Source: Magnolia sinica
Taxonomy: Eukaryota; Streptophyta; Magnoliopsida; Magnoliales; Magnoliaceae
Length of the DNA: 64,000 bases
Direction of reading: 5' to 3'
NCBI RefSeq assembly: GCF_029962835.1
Contig: NC_080584.1
Span: 83,480,862-83,544,861 of the forward strand
Of the stretch, positions 50,201 to 59,300 are shown piece after piece. The notes under the pieces are model-generated. The model saw only the letters and a list, made by a program, of their open reading frames with translations. It did not search any database and was not told where the DNA came from. Numbering within the stretch: the stretch's first letter is position 1; every line of letters starts with the position of its first letter. The position numbers were made by a program, and so were the translations under genes.

Positions 50201-51907
50201 TCTTGGCCATTCTTTACTTTGTATCAGGGATTCTACCCCCCTTCTTAGCTATAAATTTGAATTTTCCTTTTCTTTTCCAAAAAAAAGTAGAAATCCTAAG
50301 AGAGTAGAGAGAACTACCCATGTGACTAAAGTTATAGTCATTTCAGCAGAGGTTTAAAGCATTGTCTGAAACCACTACATATTTCCCAAAATGAACCAGT
50401 ATCAGTCATAGGAAATACGGGCATGTCAATCTGATACATGTCCAAAACAGCACAATATAAGGCGATACAAGGTGATAAGACTCCATATTTGTGATGAACG
50501 AAATGATATGATAAAACCAATTTGTAAACCTTCCTTTCAGTTCGCCCATCTCCATCCATAAGCCCCATAGTTACTTCTAGTATATCAGTCTGCATTTTTG
50601 GTTCAGCAGCAGCAGATCTTTCAATTCCTCTTTTGTTTTTCCTACGTATGATGAAAAGAGCCTCCATCTTTGCAGAGAAGCAGCTTGGTTTGGCTTAGAT
50701 AGCATAGACATTAGTCCCACCACCTCACCACAGAGTGTTCGCATTTTGCAAAAATTAAATTCTTGTGTTAGGCAGTGGAGTATGCATATATGCAATGTGT
50801 TGAGCATTTCCTACAGAGGCCTCTCTCATCTCTCTCTTGTATATGCATACATGTGAAGCCTAGTTCCCCTACACTTTGTCGAGTGCTCTCTATGAATTGT
50901 CTATAAAAGAGGAATACACTTAGAGTCAGTATGCATCTTCCTGGTGATTCCTTAGTGAGAAATTCCATCTACAGTGGAAGAGTGGGAGAGAGAGGTAAGC
51001 CTTATACTTCCTAATTCCTCTTGTTTTAGCGTCCTTTGGATGCCTGAAAGTTTTCGAGTAGTGACTTTCAGTTGTAAGTCACTAACAGAGAAGTGACTTC
51101 TCACCCCAGCCCCCATGAAGTTTCCTAGTAGTTTTGCCTGTAAGTGACTTGTAGGTGAATTTCCTCCACCCAAACACCACCTATAAGTCACTTACCACTT
51201 ACAGAACTTATATTTAAATTTTTGTGCCTCTTGTATCTTGTTTTTCTCTTCGGCTTTTGGGTTTTCGTTTGGCTCTTCTTGTTTGTGATTTTGCTTTGCT
51301 TGCATCAATTGTTTGCAAGTGTTTTTATCCACAACATTGAGATCATCTGTTCATATGCTAACCCCTTTCCATGTAGTCTAACCACCAGACCAGACAACGA
51401 CACACATGGATCAGTTTAAACAATTCCAAAATTGAGATCATATGCCGCTTGGTCTACAAGAACAGCAATCGACAATCCACTGTTCATCAATACCACAAGA
51501 ATCTCCCCTGTCACATAATCTCAACAGTTCGATCAGCGGCACGTAAATAGACAGGCTAGCCAACGGTCCTAATACAACGCGTAACAAATCAATCCAACCG
51601 AGTAAACAGTGAAGATTTTAACAGCACGAAACATCCGCGGCGGTGAGACCACTCCAGATGAACAGTTCAGATCACCGGAAGGTGGGCCCCACCTTTACCT
51701 TCCCCAGCATGAAACGAAAGATCAAAGCAGATCCTAACCATCCAAATCTCTATTTCTAGAAAGAAATTAATAAAAAGAACTAAAATAAGCTCAAAATCCT
51801 CACTCAAATCAGACCGATCTCATTTCACCGAAATCCAGAAAACCATTTTTTTCCCCTTTTTATGCTGCTTTCAAAAGGATACGTAGCTTATACCCGCGCT
51901 TCGCCAT
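25058..51907 (-). CDS. KTN80: Katanin p80 WD40 subunit (KTN80), complete, 17 exons
   Basis: Exons in transcript order: 51883-51907, 47896-48026, 46940-47057, 46157-46383, 45916-46018, 40468-40538, 38381-38455, 38145-38288, 37833-38019, 37119-37649, 35131-35321, 30193-30318, 28594-28668, 28352-28464, 27243-27359, 27068-27136, 25058-25118. Phases chain perfectly to 787 aa, within the usual size for plant p80. The protein starts [22 protein letters not shown]40 repeats fill about 1-300 ([58 protein letters not shown]). A variable linker follows, then the con80 domain from about 602 ([61 protein letters not shown]). It ends [14 protein letters not shown]. p80 targets and regulates the p60 microtubule-severing ATPase in cortical arrays. 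Confidence 0.97.
25206..25312. mobile_element. Tourist-like MITE, copy 2
   Basis: Left end GTGTGCTTGGTTGCACCAAA, right end TTTGTTGCAAACCAAACACG. It lies in the last katanin intron (25119-27067), about 90 bp upstream (in transcript order) of the final exon's acceptor, and contains TTAATGACATATCAT in the body as in the 45208 and 59231 copies. Confidence 0.7.
25673..25711. repeat. (GA)n microsatellite in katanin intron 16
   Basis: An uninterrupted run of about 19 GA units. Flanking frames rich in Arg/Glu or Ser/Leu come from it. Confidence 0.92.
26150..26420. mobile_element. ACTCGGTGACTC repeat with SINE-like interior
   Basis: GTTCTAAAACTCGGTGACTC opens a block of CGAGTCAACT-type words that is also found at 56477-56900. 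Both blocks carry a tRNA-like stretch with codon-free sequence such as GAATCGAAGGCATGACCTCA. Boundaries are approximate. Confidence 0.45.
26600..26992. mobile_element. TAGGG-TGCAAC nonautonomous element, copy 2
   Basis: Same family as 1026-1322: the left ACAACTTGGGCTCAGTTCAA and right CCAAGTTGCACCTCTCCTAT ends are inverted copies with a GGTTGGGTT-rich body. It lies in katanin intron 16, ending about 75 bp from exon 27068-27136. Confidence 0.55.
27861..28140. mobile_element. CAAGGTAT-ended TIR element
   Basis: Left CAAGGTATTCAAAAAGGGTT and right CAGATACCTTG ends are inverted. The interior holds GTTACG and CGTAACA-like words, a 20-base A run (27937-27956) and GGGCTTGTAACAGGCTGATG. Flanks GTTGACAG and GTCAACAG could be a diverged 8-bp duplication. 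It lies in katanin intron 14. Confidence 0.5.
29165..29250 (+). mobile_element. tRNA-derived SINE-like fragment
   Basis: A-box-like TGGTAGTGTGGATAAGACAC and B-box-like GTAGGTTCAACCCCTTCC at tRNA-like spacing, in katanin intron 12. It is a fragment; no clear tail or target duplication was seen. Confidence 0.45.
30551..31429. mobile_element. hAT-like nonautonomous element with perfect 8-bp TSD
   Basis: Ends CAGCGTTCGAAGTATCGGTA and the inverted GATAATTCAAACACTG. Flanks AGTGTATG on both sides (30543-30550 and 31430-31437) are identical. The body is rich in GATATCGATA/ATTGGCGATA words. Length 879 bp; no transposase frame. It is related to 32364-33371 and to sequence around 41560-42250. It lies in katanin intron 11. 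Confidence 0.88.
31617..32246 (+). mobile_element. TRIM-type LTR retroelement fossil, two full LTRs plus a partial third
   Basis: A small noncoding LTR element of about 630 bp. Full LTRs are at 31617-31835 and 32035-32246; a partial LTR lies between, at about 31889-31986. LTR ends are short inverted repeats (GCAGG...CCTGC). A 5-bp target duplication AGTAA flanks it (31612-31616, 32247-32251). A tRNA-Met-like primer site (TTGATATCAAAGC, 31838-31850) follows the first LTR, and GGGGGTGA precedes the next as a polypurine tract. It encodes no protein and is nonautonomous. LTR divergence suggests an old insertion. It lies in katanin intron 11. Confidence 0.82.
32313..32804. repeat. 246-bp tandem duplication spanning an element border
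   Basis: GAGAAATTGAAAACCAACAA recurs at 32313 and 32559. The two units (32313-32558 and 32559-about 32804) match throughout, each holding about 50 bp of host DNA, the 8-bp target site GTCAAAAT and about 190 bp of the left end of the element starting at 32364. The duplication therefore postdates the insertion. Confidence 0.9.
32364..33371. mobile_element. hAT-like nonautonomous element, second copy, perfect 8-bp TSD
   Basis: Ends CAGTGTTCAATGTATTAGTA and inverted CAATACATTGAATACTG. Flanks GTCAAAAT are identical at 32356-32363 and 33372-33379. It includes the partial tandem duplication described separately and a T run at about 33126-33144. No transposase frame. It lies in katanin intron 11, about 930 bp from the element at 30551-31429. 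Confidence 0.88.
34090..34640 (+). mobile_element. RTE-clade LINE, 3' fragment
   Basis: The conceptual frame at 34100-34282 reads [20 protein letters not shown] and [13 protein letters not shown], a hallmark of the reverse transcriptase C-terminal region of plant RTE LINEs. The downstream sequence GACCACAGTTAGTTGAGAAC then GATGAAGATGAAG matches the known RTE 3' end with its ATG-type tail. 5' truncated, with stops. It lies in katanin intron 11. Confidence 0.82.
35388..35571. mobile_element. Short MITE-like repeat
   Basis: GGTGCATTTGGATATTTACT on the left and TTATCCAAACACTGCC on the right are inverted copies around a 150-bp AT-rich body. It lies in katanin intron 10, next to exon 35131-35321. 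Confidence 0.5.
35735..36774 (+). mobile_element. L1-type LINE, 3' fragment with poly(A)
   Basis: Frames read [30 protein letters not shown] and [11 protein letters not shown], then [20 protein letters not shown] and [15 protein letters not shown]. These are the post-palm reverse transcriptase region of plant L1 elements, followed by a zf-RVT-like remnant ([11 protein letters not shown]). It ends in CT-rich DNA and a 12-base A run at 36763-36774. Frames are broken. It lies in katanin intron 10. Confidence 0.85.
38605..38641. repeat. (GA)n followed by a G run
   Basis: About 11 GA units run straight into about 14 consecutive Gs. It lies in katanin intron 6. Such a G run can pause polymerases and is prone to length error in assembly. 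Confidence 0.9.
38914..39184. mobile_element. Short foldback element of the GTGGGGCCCAC family
   Basis: The left arm TTGGGGCCCACCGTGATATA with CATCCATCCGTTATGCCAGC and the right arm ATGGATGGACGGCACGGATA with ATGGGGCCCAC are inverted. It is shorter than the 10936 copy because the central region is missing. It lies in katanin intron 6. Confidence 0.7.
39551..39664. repeat. 53-bp tandem duplication
   Basis: TCGGGTGCACCAGCAGGCCC...CATCCAGAATTTGTG occurs twice in a row with three differences. It lies in katanin intron 6. Confidence 0.9.
42410..43130 (+). mobile_element. Diverged L1-type LINE 3' fragment (zf-RVT region)
   Basis: A frame near 42540 reads [20 protein letters not shown] followed by [11 protein letters not shown], the C-x2-C/H-x4-C pattern and context of the plant L1 zf-RVT segment. 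Downstream [11 protein letters not shown] echoes the RNNRCFRN remnant of the 35735 fragment. Heavily decayed. It lies in katanin intron 5. Confidence 0.65.
43575..44345. mobile_element. Two palindromic GTGGGCCCCA elements in tandem
   Basis: Copy one is about 43578-44015, copy two about 44080-44342. Each opens GGTGGGCCCCAYCRTRAYGT then AAATYCATCCC or AAATCCACCCC, has GGCCCAAAAATCAACC, and closes with the inverted ATTTTTGG, GGTGGATTTYAYRTAAACAT and CACGGTGGRCC. The family differs from the GTGGGGCCCAC foldbacks. It lies in katanin intron 5. Confidence 0.72.
45088..45633. mobile_element. GTAGC-rich TIR element carrying a Tourist-like MITE
   Basis: Ends AATGTTTTAAATAGTGAAGA and inverted CTACATATTTAAAACACTAT. 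The body is full of GTAGC/GCTAC words. A MITE at about 45208-45310 (GTTGTGCTTGGTGGCACCAA ... CAACCAAACACATCC) sits inside. The element at 58953-59400 is the same composite in the opposite orientation. It lies in katanin intron 5. Confidence 0.65.
47174..47215. repeat. (CT)n microsatellite in katanin intron 2
   Basis: About 21 CT units followed by an (AC)n run, in the 838-bp intron between exons 47896-48026 and 46940-47057. Confidence 0.93.
48600..49100 (+). mobile_element. RTE-clade LINE, decayed 3' fragment
   Basis: A frame at 48869 reads [20 protein letters not shown] and [13 protein letters not shown], matching the RTE tail consensus around LRWFGHV and GRPKKTW. Upstream TGATGAGGAGATGTGCATTT and GGAGTGTTGTG match the equivalent part of the 34090 fragment. 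Stops throughout. It lies in katanin intron 1. Confidence 0.75.
50765..50973 (+). mobile_element. Possible solo LTR fossil
   Basis: A block starting TGTTAGG and ending CATCTACA with a TATA-like TCTATAAAAGAGG in the middle looks like a lone LTR of a copia-type element. No target duplication was found, so this is tentative. It lies in katanin intron 1. Confidence 0.3.
51030..51195. mobile_element. Short MITE-like repeat (AAGTCACT words)
   Basis: CGTCCTTTGGATGCCTGAAA on the left and CACCCAAACACCACC on the right, with repeated AAGTGACTT/AAGTCACT words in between that can pair. It lies in katanin intron 1. Confidence 0.4.
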
Positions 51908-52150
51908 TTCCAGAAGATTCGAGAGAAATCCCGCTCCGATCTCCTCTCATCAGCTTCTCCCGACAAGTCGGGAGCGGAACCGAAACGAGCTGCGGACGAA
52001 AACCGACTCCGATACTCTCCAGCAAAACCGATTCGGACCCGAAACCGTTACGAGATAAAAGAGCTCTTGGAACGAGAGACCGAGAAATTGCAGAGATTGG
52101 GTAGTGATTCTCGTGAGATGAGATGAAGCAGAAGGTCGGAAAGAAGGAAG
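51908..52150 (-). promoter_or_regulatory. Katanin p80 5' leader and proximal promoter
   Basis: CG-rich sequence upstream of the start codon (CGGGAGCGG, CCGAAACGAG in plus orientation), in contrast to the AT-rich surroundings, as is common for broadly expressed plant genes. A dispersed repeat begins at about 52190. The transcription start cannot be fixed. Confidence 0.4.
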
Positions 52151-52189
52151 AAGGAATGTCTGAAAATACTGAAATAAAGGACTTTATAT

Positions 52190-52580
52190 TATACTCAGGC
52201 TGCGTACGACGCTTGATATGCAGGCAATCAGAAATTGTATACGTGGCATATATTTACTCAAATTAAACTGACTAGATTGTTTTGTACACTCTCTTTAAAT
52301 CATAATCCCACAAGATCGGATCGGTAGAACGATCCTAACCTTTGATTTTTTAGACACTAGGTTGTGGAAATAGGACTGTTCAACACTTTTCAATTTCCAC
52401 CGTCCAATAAATGTCAACAAATATTAACTTTAGATAGTAAAATAAGCTATATTTTTTGTGAATGATATATCTAAAGTGGTTAACGTAATTTGGACGGTTT
52501 ATTTTTATTAAATTGACTCCAAATGTTTAGGTTCTATGTAATTTCTAAGTGCCTGCATATCATACATCATATTCCGCTGG
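52190..52580. repeat. Dispersed repeat, copy upstream of katanin p80
   Basis: CTCAGGCTGCGTACGACGCT through CTGGAGTATATAAAG matches 8262-8640. Like that copy it lies a few hundred bases upstream of a minus-strand gene and in the same orientation. Confidence 0.6.
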
Positions 52581-54205
52581 AGTATATAAAGTTTTTATCT
52601 GCTTAATTACACACAGGGTGATCTTTTACCGCAGACACTGCCTTCTATTGACCTTTTGTTTCTGTTTCGACCCAGAAAAATTTACTATGCTAAACCAGAC
52701 CTCTACTGGTTTAAAAAATCCTATAAAAATAAAAATACCTCTCTACTTTTTCAGCTACTTTTGCGTAGAGACTAGGAATACTTTTTAAATTACTTGAAAA
52801 CTACAAATACTTTCATCTAAAACTCTTTTTCTACGCTTCAAAAATCTCATCTATGAATATAAGTTTTAGAAGTCGTTTAGCACCATGGTTTGGAGGGGAT
52901 TGAAAGGGGTTTCAAATCCCCTTGGTTATTTGGCAACATAAAGTAAGTGGGGATTGCTAATCCAGAGGGCTTCGAATTCCCTCTTTGAGAGGGTTTGTAA
53001 TCTATTGTGAGAACTTAGATTACACTTAAAATAAATTTCAATAGTTGCAGGTGTAACATACATGTCATTGTACACTATCATTATATTGAGCATATGGCCC
53101 ACTAATAATGATCAGCACTGTACAAACATTATCTAATACCGTCCAAACACTGTCTATACTAATCAACGATTAAAAATCATTGGTTAGTTACTTAGACATG
53201 ATCTTGTGCTTGCGGTCCATCCGAGACTTGGAATACCATCATTTTCAAACAAAGCATATATTTCAGCAAGCTTATAACAACCATAGTGTCAAAAATTATA
53301 TATCTCACCAATTAGAGATATTAAAATTGATTTAGTAATTAAATTCAAACCTCCATAAATATACCATGCATAGTTATTTTTAAATTAAAGTTAGTCACAC
53401 TTTAAGGTGCCAAATACACTGGGAGAATTGCCAATGGGGAGGTTTCCAAAACCGGTGGTTCCAAATCCACGCTCCCCAAACACGCCCTTAGGCATTCAAA
53501 AAGATAAGAAATCATGAAAAGAAAGCGTCTACGGCACTAATTTTCTTTTGCATATATGATACGCGACTTGCATTTACTCACAATACACGCGAGTTTATGA
53601 TTTCAGATGTGTCATGCCCATGGTTCAGTTATCCGGACCATTAGTCTGATTTTTACCACTTTGGATGGACTATATATGAAATTTTTTACTTGATATATTA
53701 ATTTTATTAATTTTATAGTTTTGTCCCATAGATGGACGGTTAATAAGAGAAATACAACAACAGTGCATATTCAATTAAAAAATCCCAAATTGGACTCTTC
53801 AATGTGGAACCTTTTTCGGTAATCATCCATCAAAGGTGGGAATCAATAGATCAATAGTCTGGATTATTGGACCATATGGCCACTTGTGAGAATTGGGAGC
53901 CTGCGTATCATGTGAAATACGTGGATAGCGTGTATCATTCGTGCGAGGGAGAGTAAAGTGCTGTGGAACGATAGAGATGCTTTCCTAGTTCTGATATTGC
54001 TGACGGGTTTTGGTACGATACCGTGCTACCTACTACAGTGCCGTACCGGGGTGGGGTTTCAACCCCACTTGCATCTTACATGATAATCTGAATCGTTCAT
54101 ATTATCGGTACCGTCCATCTAGCATAGAACCGAGAATATGAACGGTTTAGATTATCAATTAAAATGCACCATGTGGGCGAAAACCTGACGCGAGTCGCAT
54201 GTGAC
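52581..54205. other. Spacer with eroded repeats, no gene
   Basis: 52870-53490 has inverted-like ends (CATGGTTTGGAGGGGATTTG-like left, CTCCCCAAACACGCCC right) and may be a diverged MITE. The rest is AT-rich with GGGCC-poor sequence and no coding signal. Confidence 0.4.
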
Positions 54206-54600
54206 CCCGACTGCAGTTCGAAGCTGCATGGGTCCTACAGAGATGTCTGTAAGAAATCCACACCATCTATCAGTTTCTACACATAATTTTGTTACAATGT
54301 ACCAAAAATGAGCGAATTTTGTTACAATGTACCAAAAATGAGCGAAATAAAAAACTCAAGTTGACCACACTACAGGAAACAGTGGGGATGGAATGTTCAC
54401 CGTTAAAACATGTAGCGGTACACAGAAGCTTAGGTTTCAACGGTAGGTATTTCCATCCCCATTGTTTACTGTATTATGGTCCACTTAAGTTTGGATATGG
54501 CTCGTTTTTTGAATCATGTCCTAACATTAGCTTTAGAAACTGATGGACGGAGTGGATTTCTTACTACATCTCGGTGGGCCCCACGTAGCTTCCACCCGCG
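54206..54600. mobile_element. Foldback element, diverged, with internal 30-bp tandem repeat
   Basis: The left arm (CCACACCATCTATCAGTTTC) and right arm (GAAACTGATGGACGGAGTGG, CTCGGTGGGCCCCACG) are inverted copies. Between them AATTTTGTTACAATGTACCA is repeated in tandem at about 54285 and 54315. The hallmark CTACAGGAAACAGTGG is present. Confidence 0.68.
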
Positions 54601-54779
54601 GGAACTTATGGTATCTTGTCCAGACCCTGTCGTTGACTTGTTGACCCGAAAAAGGACGCTCGATGTCGGACAGAAGAGACGCGGATAGACGCGTTTTGAT
54701 TGGTCCAGCTGTCACTTTTGCTGGTCCTACTGTAGTGGAAATGCGCGGCTGGAAGCGCGTTGCGTTTTCCACCTTTTAT

Positions 54780-56340
54780 TAAAGAGAAAAGCTGAGGCTA
54801 TTTGCGCGTTTATGGGTTGAACTGGTGACTCGCGGCACACGTGCCAAATTTGAGGTATATATGAGATCGGGACCATTCATTAGGTGGGTCACACAGCGTA
54901 AATATTCTGGACTAAATATTAGACTGTTCCACTAAAGAAGAAAGCGACACGTATTTAAGAGAATTTTATGCGGTGAAAAAAAGAGAAATGGTATGTTTCA
55001 CACCTGTAGCTCCACCAGACAGACTGATTTTTCAGTTTGTGCATCTTGTGGGCCCCACCTAATTGACGGTTCAGATCTCGCAAATGTACAACTTATCATG
55101 CTGGACTCACCTCTTCAATGTATCCGCATCCAAATCGCCTTGTATCTTTTTGCTGAGTCATTTGTACTCATCCACCGAACACCGGGCATGCATTTACTTT
55201 AATCCAGACCGTTCAATCATAAGCCTTCGTTGATTAATGCTAGCCTGAAAATCAAAACTATTGAAATAGTCCTGGCCTCTCAAATGATGGCTGTTGAATG
55301 GACACGTGAAAAGTAGGGTTGGAAATGAGCCGGATTGGACCCACCCAAGTGTGGCTAAACCGTCCATTCTTTTTATGTGATGGTGGCCCACTCGATGATT
55401 AATCTGGGTCCACGGTATGGACCTAGCCATTCATTGATTGGCCCAGGCCTGGCTCAACCCTGGCACTGGGCCTGGATTACAAGAGCTGAGTTTAGTCGCC
55501 TTTGGCCGGGCTAGCCAGCCGATCACCACCGTAGAAAGATTTTGTCCTACTACGGATGGACCGAAGAAGATTTTTCCTGCGCTGGAAACCTAGGTGGGGC
55601 CCAATAATCCCCCAGATAGGAAGATCCCAACCGTTGAATCGTTTGACCATGTAGAGTGCTTATGATGGCACCAGCATGGAGTGCGGATGCCCCAATAATC
55701 CCCCAGATAGGAAGATCTCAACCATTGAATCTTTTGACCATGTAGCCACAATCTGCATCCTGTATCACCACAAAATAAGCCACTCAACAGTACAAATCAT
55801 AGAAGAATAGAGAGGTTTGCTAGCCCCACAAGCACCATTTAGGCACAGCACACGTGCCAACCTGGCAAGTGTGTGAGACATCTGAGTGGTGCGCAAGCGA
55901 GGTGCGTCCCACCATGAAGATGACAAGCCAATCCACTCATCAAGCAGGCCACACCAATGCATCCAAGATCTGTTTTACAGTCACTATTCATTCAAACGGT
56001 CATGGATTAAATATCTAATGGTGTGATCTTTGAAATATAGGCCCTCCAAGATAAGGCCCACTTGGTGGACAGCAGCGATTGTTACATCATTACAGAATTG
56101 CAAATCAATGGTCATGATCATTTCTAATCAAGTACAACAATTATCAAATTGAAATCATCACTGAGAATCTCTATTGCCATTGCAAATCAATGGCCATGAT
56201 CATTTCTAATCAAGCAAAAGAATTAACAAACCGAAATCATCGCGGGGAACTTCTGTTGTCACCCCATGTCTTCTACTGTACAATGGTTGGGACTCAATCT
56301 ATTGAAATTCGATAGCTTCGAGCTGATTTTCTCGACTCAA
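54780..56340. other. Spacer downstream of the SRF gene, with local duplications
   Basis: CCCAATAATCCCCCAGATAG is repeated about 100 bp apart (near 55590 and 55690). GCAAATCAATGGTCATGATC is repeated about 80 bp apart (near 56100 and 56180). No coding signal was recognised. Confidence 0.5.
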
Positions 56341-56365
56341 AAGTAGAAACATTCACTGTACATCT

Positions 56366-59300
56366 CTACCTTGACTCCAATGGCATCATCATTTGAAGCT
56401 TTCGCACAATCTCAGATATTGGCGGCCGGAATTCCGGCTCTGGCTGCAAGACCAAAGAAGCTAATTTAATTTCAGAGTTCTAAAACTCAGTAACTCAACT
56501 CAAAACTCACACGAGTCGACCCGATGAGAAATCAAGCCAAGTCAATCTGAAACTTCCCGGCGAGCTCAACTCAGTTCAGACACGGGATGACTCGTCGGGT
56601 TGGCTCACCAACTCATACCAAATCAGTCACTGAGTAAGTTCGTTAAGTTAAAAAAAAAATGTGCAACCAGTGGGAGTTGAACTCCCAATCCCAAACGAGT
56701 AAAATCATGCCACCTACCAACAACGACAGAACTTTCTTGCAATTTTGTTTGACTATTTTCTAAACACCTATATCAGTGAAATATTAATCCTAGTTTAATA
56801 TTTTAAACATCAAGTCGAATTGAGACTTCAGGTCAACCTGACCTGGCTGGATATCAAGTTGAGTCGAGTTCAGTTTCAAGTTTTAAATCCATGCTTAACC
56901 CAAAAAATAAATAAATAAATTACTCGACATTCATCATGTGCGTGACAATGATATTACTGCTAAAAAATGTACTGCGAAAATATATTTTTTAAAGGACATG
57001 TATTGCCTGGGCTCCTTACCTACAGGAAGTTCCTGCAGGCGGAAGCTATGTGGGACCCACCATAATGTCCGTGTGACATCCACTCAATTAGTAAAGTGAC
57101 TTCCCGAACATTTGTTGGGGTGGAAGTTCAACAAGTTGGGCTGTGAGGTGAATATAATGGCTATTTACCCCTTGTATATCAGAAGAACAGCAAGACGGAA
57201 TCCCTTTATGTAGGAATCAAGCTCTCGTCACTTTCCCAAAGGAAGGACATACTTCAATTACTATGATAAATCAACAAAAAAGTAGAAAAACAGCAAATCT
57301 AAAGACACCATAAAAATATGCAACTACAAAAAGTATCCACATGCCCGCAAAGGAGCTTACCTGAATACATAAGCAAATGATGTCAGCAAAATTTGACAAG
57401 GACTTCTTCATTTGTGTTGGATTGAGAGAAGGATCAGCCATTCGCAACAATGACTCGATGTCGTGAAGCCGACTATATGCCCATTTCACTAGAGATTGCT
57501 CAGCATATGGCTGGGATCTGTATAAATTTGCTTAGAAATAAATACGTCGATGCATAAAAATTTATTTTTAAATAAGAAAAAATGGCTAGACCGACATTTC
57601 TTACTTGTCATGAGCTTTACGTCCGGTAAGTAGTTCTAACATTACAATTCCAAAGCTGTAAATGTCACTTTGACATGTATATGTTCCCGACTGGGTGAAC
57701 TCCGGAGCACCATAAACCACTGATGATTGTACATGTCCTGACATCTGACAGTGAGACGATACTGTTATCAACCCAATATCTAGAACTAGAAACAAATTTA
57801 TTACTTTCATCAACATAAAATTAAGATGATACTGTCAGTCACCACCTAGAATCCGTGGATTGGTTGATCTCAACCATTCATATTCATCCTTTTGCTATGG
57901 AATGAGAGCCATCATCATCATCATAGCCTTATCCTAACTAACTGGGGTCGACAAATGAGAACCCTTGTTGTTAGGGATTGTTGGGCCATGGGCCCTATAT
58001 TTCAAAATGCTTCAGCAAACTACATGTTTTTTTCCCTAAATGAGTAGTGTTCAAATATCAATATCTTTGAACATATCAGCCAGCTCCAAAACAATATACG
58101 CCATGCGCATAGGCCAATACACGCATATGACATATCAGTGTGAACTTTTATCCTATTCAGCACAATATCATTAATACACATAACTATCGCTTTAAAAAAA
58201 AAACAAAAACAAAAAAAAAAAACAAAAAACAAAAAACCCAACAAACATCAGCCAAACATTGGAGCATGTTCACTTACCCCTCTTATAGAATCTGACAAAA
58301 TAAGCGGAGCCAACCCACATTCGGAGACATGTACAGCAAGCTCATCGTCAAGGAGGAGATTGGCAGATGTGAAATTATAATGCATAACAGGCGGTTGACA
58401 AACTTCATGCAGATACCTTCATCCAAAGAACAAACAATCTGCTTTAACTAATCAATTTTTCAGAGCATATATATATTGAAAATTGATTAAGCGCTACATA
58501 CTCTAGGGCCCTTGCAGCTCCGAGGGCTATCTGAATGCGGGCATCCCATGATAATTTCTTTTTTATTTCATTACTAGAGTGGAGGGCATTCTCAAGATTT
58601 CCATTGCTGCAGTAGTCATAGACAAGTATTCGTTGTTCATAATCGCCACAGTAACCCACAAGCTTTACAATATTAACATGTTGAAGCTCAGAGATACTTG
58701 AGACAAAGCTAAGAAAAGCACTGTCTGTTCGCAACATGCGAAATCCATTCAATTTCTTCACTGCCAATAGCTGAAGAAGAAAAAGGACAATAGTTAATGG
58801 TTATGGTGGAACCTAAAAATTAACGCATGGATGTAGTAAAGAGAAACAGAGAGTTTATATGCTTACATGCATGTGGTTGCGTAAATACCAACCCCGTATT
58901 TGCTATTAAAGACAATGAAAATTTGGGTCTGTTTGGGCAGGGGATCCCACACAATGTTTTAAATAGCTTCGTTATTTAACATAGCTTAGCCTTAACACCA
59001 CAAAGCAAGCACATGAAAATAGCTTGAGTCACGTGTAGCCAAAGCTACATGCTGATTTACATACACTACACGCTCCATATTAATTAACGTTTTCAATGAT
59101 TTGTAACATTTTTCATTTTTTAAAATAAAAAATAGTTCATCTTTTCAGTGATTTAAGTAATAACATTAAATCAGTTAGGTTAATCTTTCTTTACCTCTAT
59201 ACTTTATTTTTGCTATTGCCCAATTATTTTAGGTTGTGTTTGGTTGCATAAATGTCATTAAATTTCATTATTAATCAGACTAATTTGTGCGAATATCATG

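Noticed and set aside
50338-50667. 109-codon minus frame in katanin intron 1 with exon-like borders
   Set aside because: No family recognised, not in frame with katanin exons 1 and 2, which already join directly; kept only as a possible cryptic exon.
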